Shown: in pieces, positions 1 through 8,827 of the stretch
How the letters are laid out: each line of letters starts with the position of its first letter
Numbering within the stretch: the first letter of the stretch is position 1
Source of the DNA: Thermococcus sp.
Lineage (GTDB): Archaea > Methanobacteriota_B > Thermococci > Thermococcales > Thermococcaceae
Assembly: GCA_015523195.1 (NCBI GenBank)
Contig: WAKU01000086.1
Location: 1 to 43,910 of the forward strand
Length of the DNA: 43,910 bases
Direction: 5' to 3'
Position numbers and translations under genes: made by a program
The notes under the pieces: generated by a model
Seen by the model: the letters and a program-made list of their open reading frames with translations, nothing else
Database searches by the model: none
Told to the model about the DNA's origin: nothing

Positions 1-507
1 AGATCTCTGAGGAGATATTCGTACGTCTTAACTTTCTCAGCTTATTCCTTGGGCATATTCATGCTTCCAAAGATTGCATCCCTCGACAAGGTGGTTAACG
101 CCGTTCTCAGGAATAGCGACTACATGGCCGTAGTTGGGTACAATGGCGTAACCTCCCTTGGTCTTTTGGCCGACTACCTAAACAAGCTAAGCGGGGGCTT
201 TGGCGTCATGGGGTTACTCGCGATCTCCCTGATTTTTATAGTCTCCCTGAGGAAATACCGCTCTGTGAAGGAGTACTCAAGCCTTAGGGGAGGTGATTTA
301 AAGGCCGTCCAGAGGAGCTTCCTCAAGTTCCTGTTTCTAAAGATCGGCTTGGTAGTGGTTCTGTCTGTAGCGGTGGCTCTGGTTCTGGCGGTTTTCCTCG
401 ATGCATACATTGGTGTCACGTACACTTCAGGAAAGCTCTTGGTTGAAAACGGGAGGCTGGCCCTTCAATCCCTCTTTAAACCACCTCACGTGCTCATATG
501 GGGGTGA
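1..507 (+). CDS. ABC transporter permease, C-terminal part (5' truncated by window)
   Basis: The reading frame is open from the first base of the window, so the ORF-track start at the TTG at 49 is probably artificial and the true start lies upstream. The visible part holds a hydrophobic segment around LLAISLIFIVSL, a basic loop (RKYRSVKEYSS) and a second strong membrane helix (IGLVVVLSVAVALVLAVFL) followed by a short outer-face tail. I infer a permease subunit from the overlap with the ABC ATPase downstream: its stop (505-507) lies inside the ribosome binding site of that gene. The family cannot be fixed from this fragment, and the substrate is unknown. Confidence 0.55.
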   Translation, partial: RSLRRYSYVLTFSAYSLGIFMLPKIASLDKVVNAVLRNSDYMAVVGYNGVTSLGLLADYLNKLSGGFGVMGLLAISLIFIVSLRKYRSVKEYSSLRGGDLKAVQRSFLKFLFLKIGLVVVLSVAVALVLAVFLDAYIGVTYTSGKLLVENGRLALQSLFKPPHVLIWG

Positions 508-512
508 TCAAA

Positions 513-1214
513 GTGGATGTCGTTGAGTTTGGGGACGTCTTTGTGAAGTATGAAACCTACACAGGCAGCGTCTTGGCTTTAAGGGGGGTAACTTTCTCCC
601 TCGGGAAGGGGGAGACTATCCTCGTGATGGGCCCGTCTGGAAGCGGCAAAACCACGATCCTCAGGGTTATCCTCGGCCTCGTTCAGCCTGTGCACGGTAC
701 CGTTAAGGTCTTTGGAATGGAGCCGAGAGATAAGAAGACCGGGCTCGAAATTAGAAGGCGGGTGGGTTATTTGACTCAGGAGGGAAAGATGATAAACGAA
801 CTCACGGTGTGGGAGAACATAATGTTCTACGCAGGGGGAAGGGGCAGGAGGGTAGATGAAGAGAGGGTCAGGGAGCTCGCGAGGGAGTTGAACGTTGAGG
901 CAGTACTCAACAAGCACCCCAACCATCTCAGTGGAGGGGAGCTCAAAAGGGCCGAGCTCGTAATGGTCCTATCGGATGAACCAGAGCTCCTCCTCCTTGA
1001 CGAGCCGACGTCGATGCTTGACGCCGAGAACTCCGAGGTGGTCATAGACCTCCTCTCCACCTTCAAGGGCAGGGTTCCTATGATAGTGACCTCCCACGAC
1101 CCAAGGCTGTTTGAAATCAGTGACAGGGTCCTGGAGGTTGTCGGTGGGGTAATGGAGAAAAGCCTGAGGGGGGCTGCCCCATCATCCCGGAAGGATAGCC
1201 ATCTTGGGGGATGA
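513..1214 (+). CDS. ABC transporter ATP-binding protein
   Basis: Energy-coupling ATPase of an ABC transporter, about 233 residues, a single nucleotide-binding domain acting on the inner face of the membrane. Walker A is GPSGSGKTT near residue 40, the signature is LSGGELKRAEL, Walker B is LLLLDEPTSMLD and the switch histidine is in VTSHDP. The size and motifs resemble the LolD/MacB type that pairs with FtsX-like permeases, but the partner here is too incomplete to confirm it. I prefer the GTG at 513 over the ATG at 498 because GGTGAT lies 4 nt upstream of 513 and nothing comparable precedes 498. It is translationally coupled to the upstream permease. Confidence 0.85.
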   Translation: MDVVEFGDVFVKYETYTGSVLALRGVTFSLGKGETILVMGPSGSGKTTILRVILGLVQPVHGTVKVFGMEPRDKKTGLEIRRRVGYLTQEGKMINELTVWENIMFYAGGRGRRVDEERVRELARELNVEAVLNKHPNHLSGGELKRAELVMVLSDEPELLLLDEPTSMLDAENSEVVIDLLSTFKGRVPMIVTSHDPRLFEISDRVLEVVGGVMEKSLRGAAPSSRKDSHLGG

Positions 1215-1258
1215 CTCCCAAGTTTCCCCTTTAAGGCCCCGGCCTCCGTGGCGGGAAA

Positions 1259-2344
1259 TCAGCCCCACGTCACGTTTCTGTTGAACATGAACCTGACGGT
1301 GAAAGACGCTCCTATCCCGAAGAGGTTTGCGAGGAGGTAGTTCATCCCGAGATAGACGAGCGGGGCGTAAACGAGCCACTGAACGACCACGCCCATCAGG
1401 GCGGCGATGTGGAAGGTTAAAAGCCTCCTCCAGAGGGGGGCCGTTCTTAAGTCCCTGAAGGTCCAGAGATCGTTCCAGGTGAAGTTGTTGAGGATGGCAA
1501 GCTCGGTCGCGGGGATGTTGGCTATGTACTTGCTCATCCCGAGCCACGAGACGAACAACCACAGGAAGCCTTCGTTCACGAACACTCCCGAGGTCCCCAC
1601 GATGCTGAACTTGATCAGCCTGTCTAATTCCCCAGACCAGTGCATGAGGCGGTAGACGTGCTTCAGATAGGCCACCATTGTCTTCCCGCCGAGCTTGCTC
1701 TCCCCTGCCCTCCTAAGACCGAAGGTGAAGGGCACCTCGACGACCTTCTTGTATCTGCCCTTCACGAGGATCTCCATGAGGATCTTGAAGCCTATGGGGT
1801 TCAGCTCGACCCCTTCAACGACCTCCCGCCTCAGGGCGAAGAAGCCGCTCATCGGATCCTTCACGTTCCTTATCTTCGGAAGGGCCAGCCGCCCGAGCAT
1901 TATGGCCCCCTTCGAGATGAGCTTCCTGTACCAGTACCAGTTCTTGACCTCCCCGCCGGGCACGTACCTGCTCGCTATGGCCACGTCGGCCCCCTTCTCT
2001 ATTGCCTCCACCAGCTCGGGTATCTTCTCGGGGGGGTGCTGCAGATCCGCATCCATAACGACGAGAACCTCCCCGGAGGCCTCATTAAAACCCCGGATTA
2101 CGGCGGAGGAGAGGCCCTTCTCATTCCTCCTTCTGATGACCTTCACGGGGTACTCCTTCCCGAGCTCCATCGCGTACTCCCAGGTTCTGTCGGGTGAGTC
2201 GTCGTCAACGACTATGATTTCAAAGCCGTAGCCGGCCCCGCTTAGAGCCTCGGAGACCCTCCTGAAGAGCTCCTCTAAGTTTTCCCTCTCGTTGTAGGTG
2301 GGGACTATGACTGAGACCTTGGGTTTTGCTCCTTCCGCGGGCAT
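1259..2344 (-). CDS. GT2 polyprenol-phosphate glycosyltransferase with GtrA domain (DPM1-like)
   Basis: Likely transfers a sugar from a nucleotide donor to dolichyl/polyprenyl phosphate on the inner face of the membrane, supplying lipid-linked sugar for glycoconjugates. The N-terminal ~230 residues are a family-2 glycosyltransferase: VSVIVPTYNERENLEEL, the VVDDDSPDRTW motif near residue 47 and the DADLQHPP metal/nucleotide motif near 98. Residues ~240-361 are a GtrA-like domain with four membrane helices (LIKFSIVGTSGVFVNEG). This two-domain form is known in archaea. The sugar cannot be told from the sequence. It is transcribed divergently from tRNA-Pro and shares a near-palindromic TATA region with it. 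Confidence 0.88.
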   Translation of the reverse strand: MPAEGAKPKVSVIVPTYNERENLEELFRRVSEALSGAGYGFEIIVVDDDSPDRTWEYAMELGKEYPVKVIRRRNEKGLSSAVIRGFNEASGEVLVVMDADLQHPPEKIPELVEAIEKGADVAIASRYVPGGEVKNWYWYRKLISKGAIMLGRLALPKIRNVKDPMSGFFALRREVVEGVELNPIGFKILMEILVKGRYKKVVEVPFTFGLRRAGESKLGGKTMVAYLKHVYRLMHWSGELDRLIKFSIVGTSGVFVNEGFLWLFVSWLGMSKYIANIPATELAILNNFTWNDLWTFRDLRTAPLWRRLLTFHIAALMGVVVQWLVYAPLVYLGMNYLLANLFGIGASFTVRFMFNRNVTWG

Positions 2345-2377
2345 TCTCTTCCCTCCCTGGCCAAGAAAGTAAAACCC

Positions 2378-2397
2378 GCAAACTTTATAAGCTTTGC
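2378..2397. promoter_or_regulatory. Near-palindromic TATA element between divergent genes
   Basis: GCAAACTTTATAAGCTTTGC has matching arms (GCAAA/TTTGC) and a TATA core readable on both strands. It sits about 30 nt upstream of tRNA-Pro on the plus strand and about 40 nt upstream of the glycosyltransferase start on the minus strand, so one element may serve both directions. This is inferred from position and sequence only. Confidence 0.6.
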
Positions 2398-2419
2398 AGA
2401 GCCCCTAAATGCCGGGCAT

Positions 2420-2497
2420 GGGGCCGTGGGGTAGCTTGGTCCATCCTGCGGGCTTTGGGAGCCCGTGACCCGGGTTCAAATCCCGGCGGCCCCACCA
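2420..2497 (+). tRNA. tRNA-Pro (TGG)
   Basis: The acceptor stem GGGGCCG/CGGCCCC is perfect. The anticodon arm is CGGGC-TTTGGGA-GCCCG with anticodon TGG at 2456-2458, the T arm is CCGGG-TTCAAAT-CCCGG, the discriminator is A and CCA is encoded. There is no intron. The truA gene starts 17 nt after the CCA, so the two may be co-transcribed. Confidence 0.96.
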
Positions 2498-2514
2498 GGT
2501 TCTCGGGTGGTAAG

Positions 2515-3318
2515 ATGAGGCTCGCCCTCAGGATAGCCTACGACGGAACGGCCTTCTACGGTTTCCAGAGACAGCCAAACCTAAGGACCGTTGAGGGGGA
2601 GCTGATCCGCGCTCTCAGAAAGCTCGGGATAATAGCGGACCCCGCTTCCTCGAAATTCAAAGGGGCCTCAAGGACGGATCGGGGGGTCTCGGCCTTTTTT
2701 AACGTCGTCGCCTTCGATCCCGTCAAGGGGAAGGAGAACCTCGCAACACCGGAGGTGCTGAACCACCACCTCAGGGACGTCTGGGTTCTCGGCCGGGCCC
2801 AGGTCCCGGATGACTTTCACCCGCGCTTTGCCGCTGGATCGAAGACCTACCGCTACTACCTCGTGGACGAGGGGCTGGAAGCCGGAACCATGATTGAATG
2901 CGCCAAGCTATTTGAGGGAACCCACGATTTCTCGGCCTTTGCGAGGCTCGAACCCGGAAGGAATCCGGTGAGAAAGGTAAACTCAATCGAGCTAATGCAG
3001 AGGAGAGGCTACTACGTGATCGAGGTCACCGGTGAGAGCTTCCTATGGGAGATGGTCAGGCGGATCGTCAACGCGATAAGGTTCTGCGGCCTCGGCCTCC
3101 TAAAGCCCTTCGAGGTCGCTGAAATGCTCTCGGGAAAATACGAGAGGAAGATCCCACCCGCTCCACCGGAGAACCTCGTCCTGTGGAGGATAGAATACGG
3201 CATCCAGTTTGAGGCCAGCGAAAAAGCCCTTAAGAAGGCTAAAGAGGACCTCTTTTCACGCTATTCCCGGGCCCTCGTTCGCGCGGTCCTGCTCGGTGAC
3301 TGGCTGATCTCGCTGTAG
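2515..3318 (+). CDS. truA: tRNA pseudouridine synthase A
   Basis: Converts uridines 38-40 in the anticodon arm of tRNAs to pseudouridine. The 267-residue protein begins MRLALRIAYDGTAFYGFQRQ, typical of TruA, and carries the catalytic-aspartate motif in ASRTDRGVSAF and the conserved GESFLWEMVRRI segment. The ORF-track start at 2326 is wrong because it runs through the tRNA. The ATG at 2515 follows GGTGG. The gene directly follows tRNA-Pro. Its last 58 nt overlap the 3' end of the convergent helicase gene. Confidence 0.95.
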   Translation: MRLALRIAYDGTAFYGFQRQPNLRTVEGELIRALRKLGIIADPASSKFKGASRTDRGVSAFFNVVAFDPVKGKENLATPEVLNHHLRDVWVLGRAQVPDDFHPRFAAGSKTYRYYLVDEGLEAGTMIECAKLFEGTHDFSAFARLEPGRNPVRKVNSIELMQRRGYYVIEVTGESFLWEMVRRIVNAIRFCGLGLLKPFEVAEMLSGKYERKIPPAPPENLVLWRIEYGIQFEASEKALKKAKEDLFSRYSRALVRAVLLGDWLISL

Positions 3319-4670
3319 GTTCTCTCAAGTCCCCTGTCGTAGTACCTTCCGTAGTACTGCTTCAGGGCCTTCTGGCGCTCTATGAAGTGGGTGAACAAAA
3401 GCGGGTCGTCGTCCCTTACGTCCACTATTACCGCGGTCATCCCTTTCTTGGGCCGGAGGGCCCGTCCAATGGTCTGTATAGTCATGATATCGCTTTTACC
3501 GCCGCCGGCGAGTATTATGGCCGAGATCTCGGGTATGTCAACGCCTTCCTTCAGGAGGGTCGATATCAGGACGCTTATCTTGCCCTCCTTGAAGGCCTCC
3601 AAAACCTCCCTCCTGTTGGGACTCTTGGAGCTCAGGAACTCGGCGTTTACGCCTTCTTTCCTGAGCATCTCCCTGAGGATCTTCCCGTGCTCCAGCCTCT
3701 TGACGTCTATTAGAACCCTGTGGCCCTTCCTCGCGAGCTCGACCGCCTTCCTGACTATGGCCCTGTTCCTCTCCTCGTTGTTCATTATCACGTCCTCGTA
3801 GAGCTCCTTGTACCTCTCGCTGAACGACGGCAGTGCCGGGCTGTAGGTCACGACCTCAAAGCGGGGCCTTGAGAGGAAGCCCTCCCTTATCAGATCCTCC
3901 GCCTTCACCTCGTATATCACCGGGCCCACAACGGCCTCTATTTTGAGCTCCTCTCCCCTTATGCGCCTCCAGGGGGTGGCGGAGAGACCGAAGCGGTAGA
4001 CCTGGGGGAGCTTCAGGCCGAGCTGGTAGAACTTCTCCGCGGCCGACGTTCTGTGGCACTCGTCAAAGAGAACCACCCCATAAGCACGCCGCAGCTTTTC
4101 GGGCCCCCTTGACAGGAGCGTCTGGATCATCGCGACCGTTACCTTTCCCTCCTCCCACTGGTTGTCCCCGATGAGCCCCGGCTTGACCTTCAGGGTTTCC
4201 TCAACCTTCTCTCCCCACTGGTAGAGGAGCTCCTTGGTGTGAACCACTATTAGGGAGGAGAGGCCGAGCTCGTGGATTATCCTGAGGCCGACTATCGTCT
4301 TCCCGCTGCCTACAGGAAGCGCAAGCACGCCCATTCTCTCCTTCAGCGCCTTCCTTATGGCCTTCTTCTGGTACCTCCGGAGGGAGAAGGCCCCGTTCCA
4401 CTCGCTCTCAAGGCTCTCCGCCCTAACCTTTCTCCTGTCGTAAACCCTAACGGAGTAGCCCTTCTCCTTCAGAAACTTCCTCACCCTGTAGAGCAGGCCG
4501 AGGGGAAAGGAGTTGGAGTAGGGGTCGTAGAGGCTCTCTGGCTTCTCCCACTTCCCAAAGTTCTTCCTGTATGTGAGGAGGTCGTAGATGAGGAAGTAAA
4601 CCTTGGGGTCGGCCTTCCGTATGTAGACCAGTGTTGAACCATCCGGGATCTCCATCGTCACTGTGGACAT
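3261..4670 (-). CDS. XPB/Rad25-like superfamily 2 DNA helicase
   Basis: ATP-dependent helicase of 469 residues, related to archaeal XPB-type enzymes with a likely role in DNA repair or remodelling. An N-terminal ~90-residue region precedes the motor. The motor shows [13 protein letters not shown] (Q-like region), [11 protein letters not shown] (Walker A), [10 protein letters not shown] (motif II, DECH in place of the usual DEAH/DEAD), GLSATPWRR (motif III) and [12 protein letters not shown] (motif VI). The start is uncertain: ATG at 4670 is used by the track, but no good ribosome site is visible and ATG at 4655 is an alternative. The C-terminal tail overlaps truA on the other strand. Confidence 0.85.
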   Translation of the reverse strand: MSTVTMEIPDGSTLVYIRKADPKVYFLIYDLLTYRKNFGKWEKPESLYDPYSNSFPLGLLYRVRKFLKEKGYSVRVYDRRKVRAESLESEWNGAFSLRRYQKKAIRKALKERMGVLALPVGSGKTIVGLRIIHELGLSSLIVVHTKELLYQWGEKVEETLKVKPGLIGDNQWEEGKVTVAMIQTLLSRGPEKLRRAYGVVLFDECHRTSAAEKFYQLGLKLPQVYRFGLSATPWRRIRGEELKIEAVVGPVIYEVKAEDLIREGFLSRPRFEVVTYSPALPSFSERYKELYEDVIMNNEERNRAIVRKAVELARKGHRVLIDVKRLEHGKILREMLRKEGVNAEFLSSKSPNRREVLEAFKEGKISVLISTLLKEGVDIPEISAIILAGGGKSDIMTIQTIGRALRPKKGMTAVIVDVRDDDPLLFTHFIERQKALKQYYGRYYDRGLERTYSEISQSPSRTARTRARE

Positions 4671-4701
4671 CGCCAGTCAAAGTGGAAGTTCAGGAAAAGG
4701 G

Positions 4702-4710
4702 CTTTATAGT
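4702..4710 (+). promoter_or_regulatory. TATA box of the UbiD-family gene
   Basis: CTTTATAGT follows a purine-rich BRE-like stretch (AGGAAAAGGG) about 28-35 nt upstream of the ATG at 4738, which has GGTGGTGG just before it. A very short leader is expected. Confidence 0.6.
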
Positions 4711-4737
4711 CTTTTTGGAAGGGTTATTGGTGGTGGC

Positions 4738-6003
4738 ATGCTGAGGGAGATACTGGAGTCCTTCGGGGATGAGGTCGTTGTCATCGAGAAACCCGTGAAG
4801 AAGAACCTTGAGATAACAAAGTACCTCCTCAAATACCGGGACAGGCCGGTTCTCTTCAAGGACGTTGAAGGGTGGGAGGTAGCGGGCAACGTATGGAGCA
4901 CGCGGAAGAGGATAGCCAAGTACTTGAAAACTGACGTTAGGGGATTGCTCGACTTAATAGCCCGGGCTATGAGCCATCCAAAGCCCTTCACCACGGTGGG
5001 GACTGCGCCCTTCCTCAAAAACCGGAGCTCCGATTTTTCGCTTTTGGAGTTACCTGTCCCCAAGTACTACCCCGGCGACGGGGGGCCGTACTTCACGTCG
5101 GCGATGATAATCGCGAGGAACGGCGGCTTCGTCAACGTCTCCTTCCACAGGATGATGGTGCTTGACGAGAGGAGGGCCGCTGTGAGACTCGTCCCGAGGC
5201 ACCTCTACTCCATGTGGAAGGAGAAGGCAGAGAGGGGCGAAGAGCTCGACGTAAGGATCGTCGTCGGAAACCCGGTTCACGTTCTCCTCGCAGGAAGCAC
5301 GAGCGTGGCCTACGGGGTGAGCGAGCTTGAGGTAGCCTCGGCCATGAGCGAGGCAGCTTTCGGAGAGCCCCTGCGAACGGTTAACCTCGGGGGCATTCCA
5401 GTACCAGTCGAGAGCGAGTTCGTGTTTGAGGCAAGGATAACCCCGGAGCTCGTGGACGAGGGGCCATTCGTCGACATCACCGGGACGTACGACGTCGTCA
5501 GGAAGCAGCCGGTTGTGGTTTTTGAGAGGATGTACCACGTTGACGGGCCGATATTCCACGCCCTCCTCTCAGGGTCTTACGAGCACTACATGCTCATGGG
5601 CCTTCCAAAGGAGCCCCAGATCTACGAGAGCGTGAAGCGCGTTGTTCCAAAGGTCCACGGGGTCAGACTGACAGAGGGGGGAGCGATGTGGCTCCACGCA
5701 GTTGTCAGCATTAGCAAACAGCACGAAGGCGATGGAAAGAACGCCATTCTGGCGGCTTTCGCGGGGCATCCGAGTTTGAAGCACGTGGTCGTTGTCGACG
5801 ATGACGTGGACATCTACGACGACCGCGAGGTCGAGTGGGCCGTGGCGACGCGCTTCCAGCCGGACAGGGATCTCATCCTCATTCCGAACGCCCGCGGGAG
5901 CTCCCTCGACCCCTCTGGAAAGGGAGGCATCACAACCAAATGGGGAGTGGACGCAACCAAGCCCCTGAAGGGAGGGGAGAAATTCGAGAGGGCGAGGCCT
6001 TAG
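4738..6003 (+). CDS. UbiD-family decarboxylase, probable anhydromevalonate phosphate decarboxylase
   Basis: Prenylated-FMN-dependent decarboxylase of 421 residues. In archaea with the modified mevalonate route, a UbiD homologue converts trans-anhydromevalonate 5-phosphate to isopentenyl phosphate, and I infer that role here. UbiD-like features include [30 protein letters not shown], the acidic [21 protein letters not shown] segment and [18 protein letters not shown]. The length is shorter than bacterial UbiD, as expected for the archaeal branch. The ORF-track start at 4663 is upstream of the TATA box. The ATG at 4738 with GGTGGTGG is the better choice. Other UbiD substrates cannot be excluded by sequence alone. 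Confidence 0.82.
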   Translation: MLREILESFGDEVVVIEKPVKKNLEITKYLLKYRDRPVLFKDVEGWEVAGNVWSTRKRIAKYLKTDVRGLLDLIARAMSHPKPFTTVGTAPFLKNRSSDFSLLELPVPKYYPGDGGPYFTSAMIIARNGGFVNVSFHRMMVLDERRAAVRLVPRHLYSMWKEKAERGEELDVRIVVGNPVHVLLAGSTSVAYGVSELEVASAMSEAAFGEPLRTVNLGGIPVPVESEFVFEARITPELVDEGPFVDITGTYDVVRKQPVVVFERMYHVDGPIFHALLSGSYEHYMLMGLPKEPQIYESVKRVVPKVHGVRLTEGGAMWLHAVVSISKQHEGDGKNAILAAFAGHPSLKHVVVVDDDVDIYDDREVEWAVATRFQPDRDLILIPNARGSSLDPSGKGGITTKWGVDATKPLKGGEKFERARP

Positions 6004-6926
6004 CCCTTCTCCTCCACCAAGCTCAGGAACACCTCCTCAAGGCTTGGGACGCGCACCATGAGCTGGAGGATCTTGGCCCCCTGCTTCCAGACGACATCGT
6101 TTATCTCCGGCCTGACGTCGCCTGGGGCCTTTATCTTGTACTTCGTCGGGCTGACCCTCTCAACCTCCCAGTCCACGTCTTCGAAGCTGATTGGCCTGTC
6201 CGTTTCGAGGAGGATCAGGTAGCCTGCTTTTTTCAGGAACTGGTTTTTTATGTTCTCTATGCTGTCCTCCACCCTTAGTTGTCCCCTAACTATAACCCCA
6301 ACCGTGTCGCAGACCTCCTCCACGTGAGCTAAGATATGGCTTGAGAAGAACACGGTCTTCCCGGCCTTTTTCTGCTCCCTTATGATGTCCTTGAACTCCG
6401 CTATGCCCTTTGGATCGAGGCCCGTCATCGGCTCGTCGAGGATGAGGAGATCCGGACTCTGGACGAGGGCCTGGGCGAGGAGGAGGCGCTGCTTCATGCC
6501 CTTGGAGAACTTCCCGACCTTCTTGTTCCTGACCTCCCACAGGTTGAGGAGCTCCAAGAGCTCCCTGACCCTCTTTGCCCTCTCCCCCTTCGACATTCCG
6601 AAGGACTCCCCGATGATGTCCAAGGTCTGCATGGGAGTTAGAAAGTCCCAGAGGGTTGCGTGCTCGGGCATGTAGCCTATCCTCTTCTTTGCCCTAACGA
6701 GTTCGGCCTCCCTGTATCTCCCGCCCGCGAAGACTTCCCTGCCGAAGAGGCTTATCCTCCCGGCTTGGGGGTTTATGAGGCCGAGGGTGCTCAGTATCGT
6801 AGTGCTCTTTCCGGCCCCGTTGGGCCCCAGGAAGCCGTATATCTGCCCCTCCTTGACAGTGAGGGTGAGGCCGTCGAGGGCTTTGACGTCCCCGTAGTTC
6901 TTGACCAGGTTCTCGATCTCGATCAT
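6000..6926 (-). CDS. ABC-2 type transporter ATP-binding protein
   Basis: ATPase of an ABC-2 (CcmA/DrrA-like) export or membrane-remodelling system, about 308 residues. Walker A is GPNGAGKST, the Q-loop region is IGYMPEH, the signature is [15 protein letters not shown], Walker B is [13 protein letters not shown] and the switch histidine is in FSSHIL. A C-terminal ~90-residue domain follows, as is usual in this subfamily. I prefer ATG at 6926 (MIEIENLV) because GGTGAT lies 4 nt upstream. The track start at 6935 overlaps that ribosome site. It overlaps the stop region of the permease gene at 6932 and is surely co-translated with it. The substrate is unknown. Confidence 0.88.
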   Translation of the reverse strand: MIEIENLVKNYGDVKALDGLTLTVKEGQIYGFLGPNGAGKSTTILSTLGLINPQAGRISLFGREVFAGGRYREAELVRAKKRIGYMPEHATLWDFLTPMQTLDIIGESFGMSKGERAKRVRELLELLNLWEVRNKKVGKFSKGMKQRLLLAQALVQSPDLLILDEPMTGLDPKGIAEFKDIIREQKKAGKTVFFSSHILAHVEEVCDTVGVIVRGQLRVEDSIENIKNQFLKKAGYLILLETDRPISFEDVDWEVERVSPTKYKIKAPGDVRPEINDVVWKQGAKILQLMVRVPSLEEVFLSLVEEKG

Positions 6927-6931
6927 CGCCA

Positions 6932-7909
6932 TCACCTCAGATCCATCCTGAGGAACCGGAATATGGCGAAGCCGGCGTAGGCTATGGTCGTCCCTATCAT
7001 GAGCACCAGGTTCACGAGGTGGAACCTGAGGGAGTGCCCAACGCCCGCGTAGGCGTCCTGGCAGCTACACGTGTAGACCACCTGCCCCCCTCCAGGATAG
7101 CCGCTCGAGCCCCACACTCCCGAACAGTTGGGAACCTCTTTCTTCTCCAGTACCCGTTCCTCGCCGTTTGGCTCTATCCTCTTGGTTATAGCGAAGCACG
7201 TCCTCTCAGTCACGTTGCTCAGCATCACCTCTATCTGGCTTGAGGGGTCGAAGAAGAGGTACTTCGTCTTGTACTCCTGAAGTACATGGCCTTGATAGTC
7301 CTTGTAGCTGGCGGCGTGCGTGAAGGCCTCGTACTCGACGACCGCGGGCGCTATCTTCCATACGATGAAGAAGAGCACGAGGGCCAGGACGAGGGCGTTT
7401 ACGGGGGACTTGATGAACGCCGAGAGAAGGTACCCGAGAAAGAGGAGGCCCGTTATGCCTATGAGGAGGAGTACGTTGAGGAGCACCATATCCCAGACGA
7501 AGCCGGCGGTCAGGTCTATCCCGATCAGGGCCATCCCGCCTATCGCCACGCCCACCGAGACGAGGAGGGCTATGAAGAGGATTGTCACATGCGCGAGCAT
7601 CTTCCCCCCGATGTAGGCGAGCCTCGATATCGGCTTGCTCATCGCCACCCGCAGGGTTCCCTTCTCCACCTCAGAGTTGATGGCGGTGGCGCCCATTATC
7701 ATGGCCAGCATGCCGACGAAGAATATAGCTATCCCGGTTACGAAATTGGACATCATGGCCATTATCTCCCTGGTGCTCATGTAGGTGCCTGGCTCTTCCT
7801 TCAGGAAGTAGAGGAAGGGCACGTACAGGAAGAGGATTATGAGCAAAGTCCCTATCAGCTTCTTGCTCCTGAGACCCTGTTTCAACTCCAGCTTGAAACC
7901 CCACAGCAA
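6932..7909 (-). CDS. ABC-2 type transporter permease
   Basis: Membrane subunit partnering the ATPase at 6000. The 325 residues hold about six helices: an N-terminal one (LIGTLLIILFLYVPFLYFL), a central block including FVTGIAIFFVGMLAMIMGA and the typical ABC-2 phrase INSEVEKGTLRVAMSKPISR, then a large extracellular domain (~200-290) with four Cys residues that may form disulfides, and a final helix. The start is a TTG at 7909 preceded by GGGGGTG. A TATA box lies just upstream. The neighbouring frameshifted permease (7996-8824) may have been the second membrane subunit. Confidence 0.85.
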   Translation of the reverse strand: MLWGFKLELKQGLRSKKLIGTLLIILFLYVPFLYFLKEEPGTYMSTREIMAMMSNFVTGIAIFFVGMLAMIMGATAINSEVEKGTLRVAMSKPISRLAYIGGKMLAHVTILFIALLVSVGVAIGGMALIGIDLTAGFVWDMVLLNVLLLIGITGLLFLGYLLSAFIKSPVNALVLALVLFFIVWKIAPAVVEYEAFTHAASYKDYQGHVLQEYKTKYLFFDPSSQIEVMLSNVTERTCFAITKRIEPNGEERVLEKKEVPNCSGVWGSSGYPGGGQVVYTCSCQDAYAGVGHSLRFHLVNLVLMIGTTIAYAGFAIFRFLRMDLR

Positions 7910-7947
7910 AGTTCACACCCCCTGTTCATCCCGAACTATTACCTTTG

Positions 7948-7958
7948 GTATAAAAATC
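7948..7958 (-). promoter_or_regulatory. TATA box upstream of the ABC-2 permease
   Basis: On the minus strand the sequence reads AGATTTTTATACC, about 40-50 nt upstream of the TTG start at 7909. It suggests that the permease-ATPase pair can be transcribed separately from the genes to the right. Confidence 0.5.
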
Positions 7959-7995
7959 TTTGCCCATCAGCGGGGTTTAAAATGAACGCGGTGAG

Positions 7996-8824
7996 TTAAG
8001 GGGAGTCGGGTCCCTTACCCCTCGAAAAGCGGAAGGCAGCGATGATTATGTAAACCACCGAAAACACCCCTAAGTTCAAGACGTTCAGGAGGCCTCTCCA
8101 TGTATCCGCTTCACCGAGCGCCTCCCCCATCTGAAGGGTCGGTTCGAAGGGGGAGGTAGAGCATTAGGTACCTCCACATCTCCTCCCTGATCACCGCTGG
8201 GCTCTTCACAAGCTCCCCCATCGGGGCGTACTCCAGCATGAAGAGGAACGTCACGGCCATCGGTATCATTATCAACAGCACGAAGCCCGCTGAGAGCGCT
8301 ACAGCGAGGCAGACTGACCCCTCCTCGGAGATGGTGGAGATGAGGTAGCCGAGGGCTAAGAGCTGGATCACAACCAGAGAAAATAGGGCTCCGGTCGTAA
8401 GAACGGCCTTAAGCAGGTCATCGCTGAACGCGGCTCCAAAGTGCACAAGGATCAGAAAACCGAGGAGGACGGAAGCAAAGGCCGCCGCAGAGAGTACAGC
8501 CGCGTGCCCCGTGAACCTGCCCAGTAGGTAAGCGGGGCGGGAGGGAACGTTTGATGGTTCATCCCTGGTCGAGTACACTCCAACGAGCAGGGCGAAGAAA
8601 AGGGGGAGGATGCCGAGCATGCCCAAAGCCCCCATTGGAACCACCGGATCTACGGCCTCGTAGATTATCCTCATCACCTCCCCCGGATCCCAGAGGGGAA
8701 GCCTCCTTCCAGCTGCGAGGACGAGCGGGAGAGGTGTGAGGAACACGGCAAACGAGAGAGCTGTCGTCCATCCCCCGATACTCCTCCTAAACCCCATGGC
8801 AAAGCTCCTGAGCAAGGTTCCCAC
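7996..8824 (-). pseudogene. ABC-2 type permease, frameshifted near its C-terminus
   Basis: The ORF track ends this membrane protein (about six helices, e.g. LGMLGILPLFFALLVGVY) at 8111 with the odd tail RTDPSDGGGAR. Shifting frame by one base just before that uncovers a coherent continuation, LQMGEALGEADTW, then a final helix LGVFSVVYIIIAAFRF and a basic end, stopping at 7996-7998. The total span is 3n+1 nt, as expected for one extra base. A run of five G (plus strand 8149-8153) lies at the switch point. Removing one gives YLPFEPTLQMGE, typical of ABC-2 permeases. It could be a real mutation, a sequencing error or, less likely, programmed frameshifting. The start is GTG 8824 or TTG 8815. Confidence 0.8.
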
Positions 8825-8827
8825 CCC

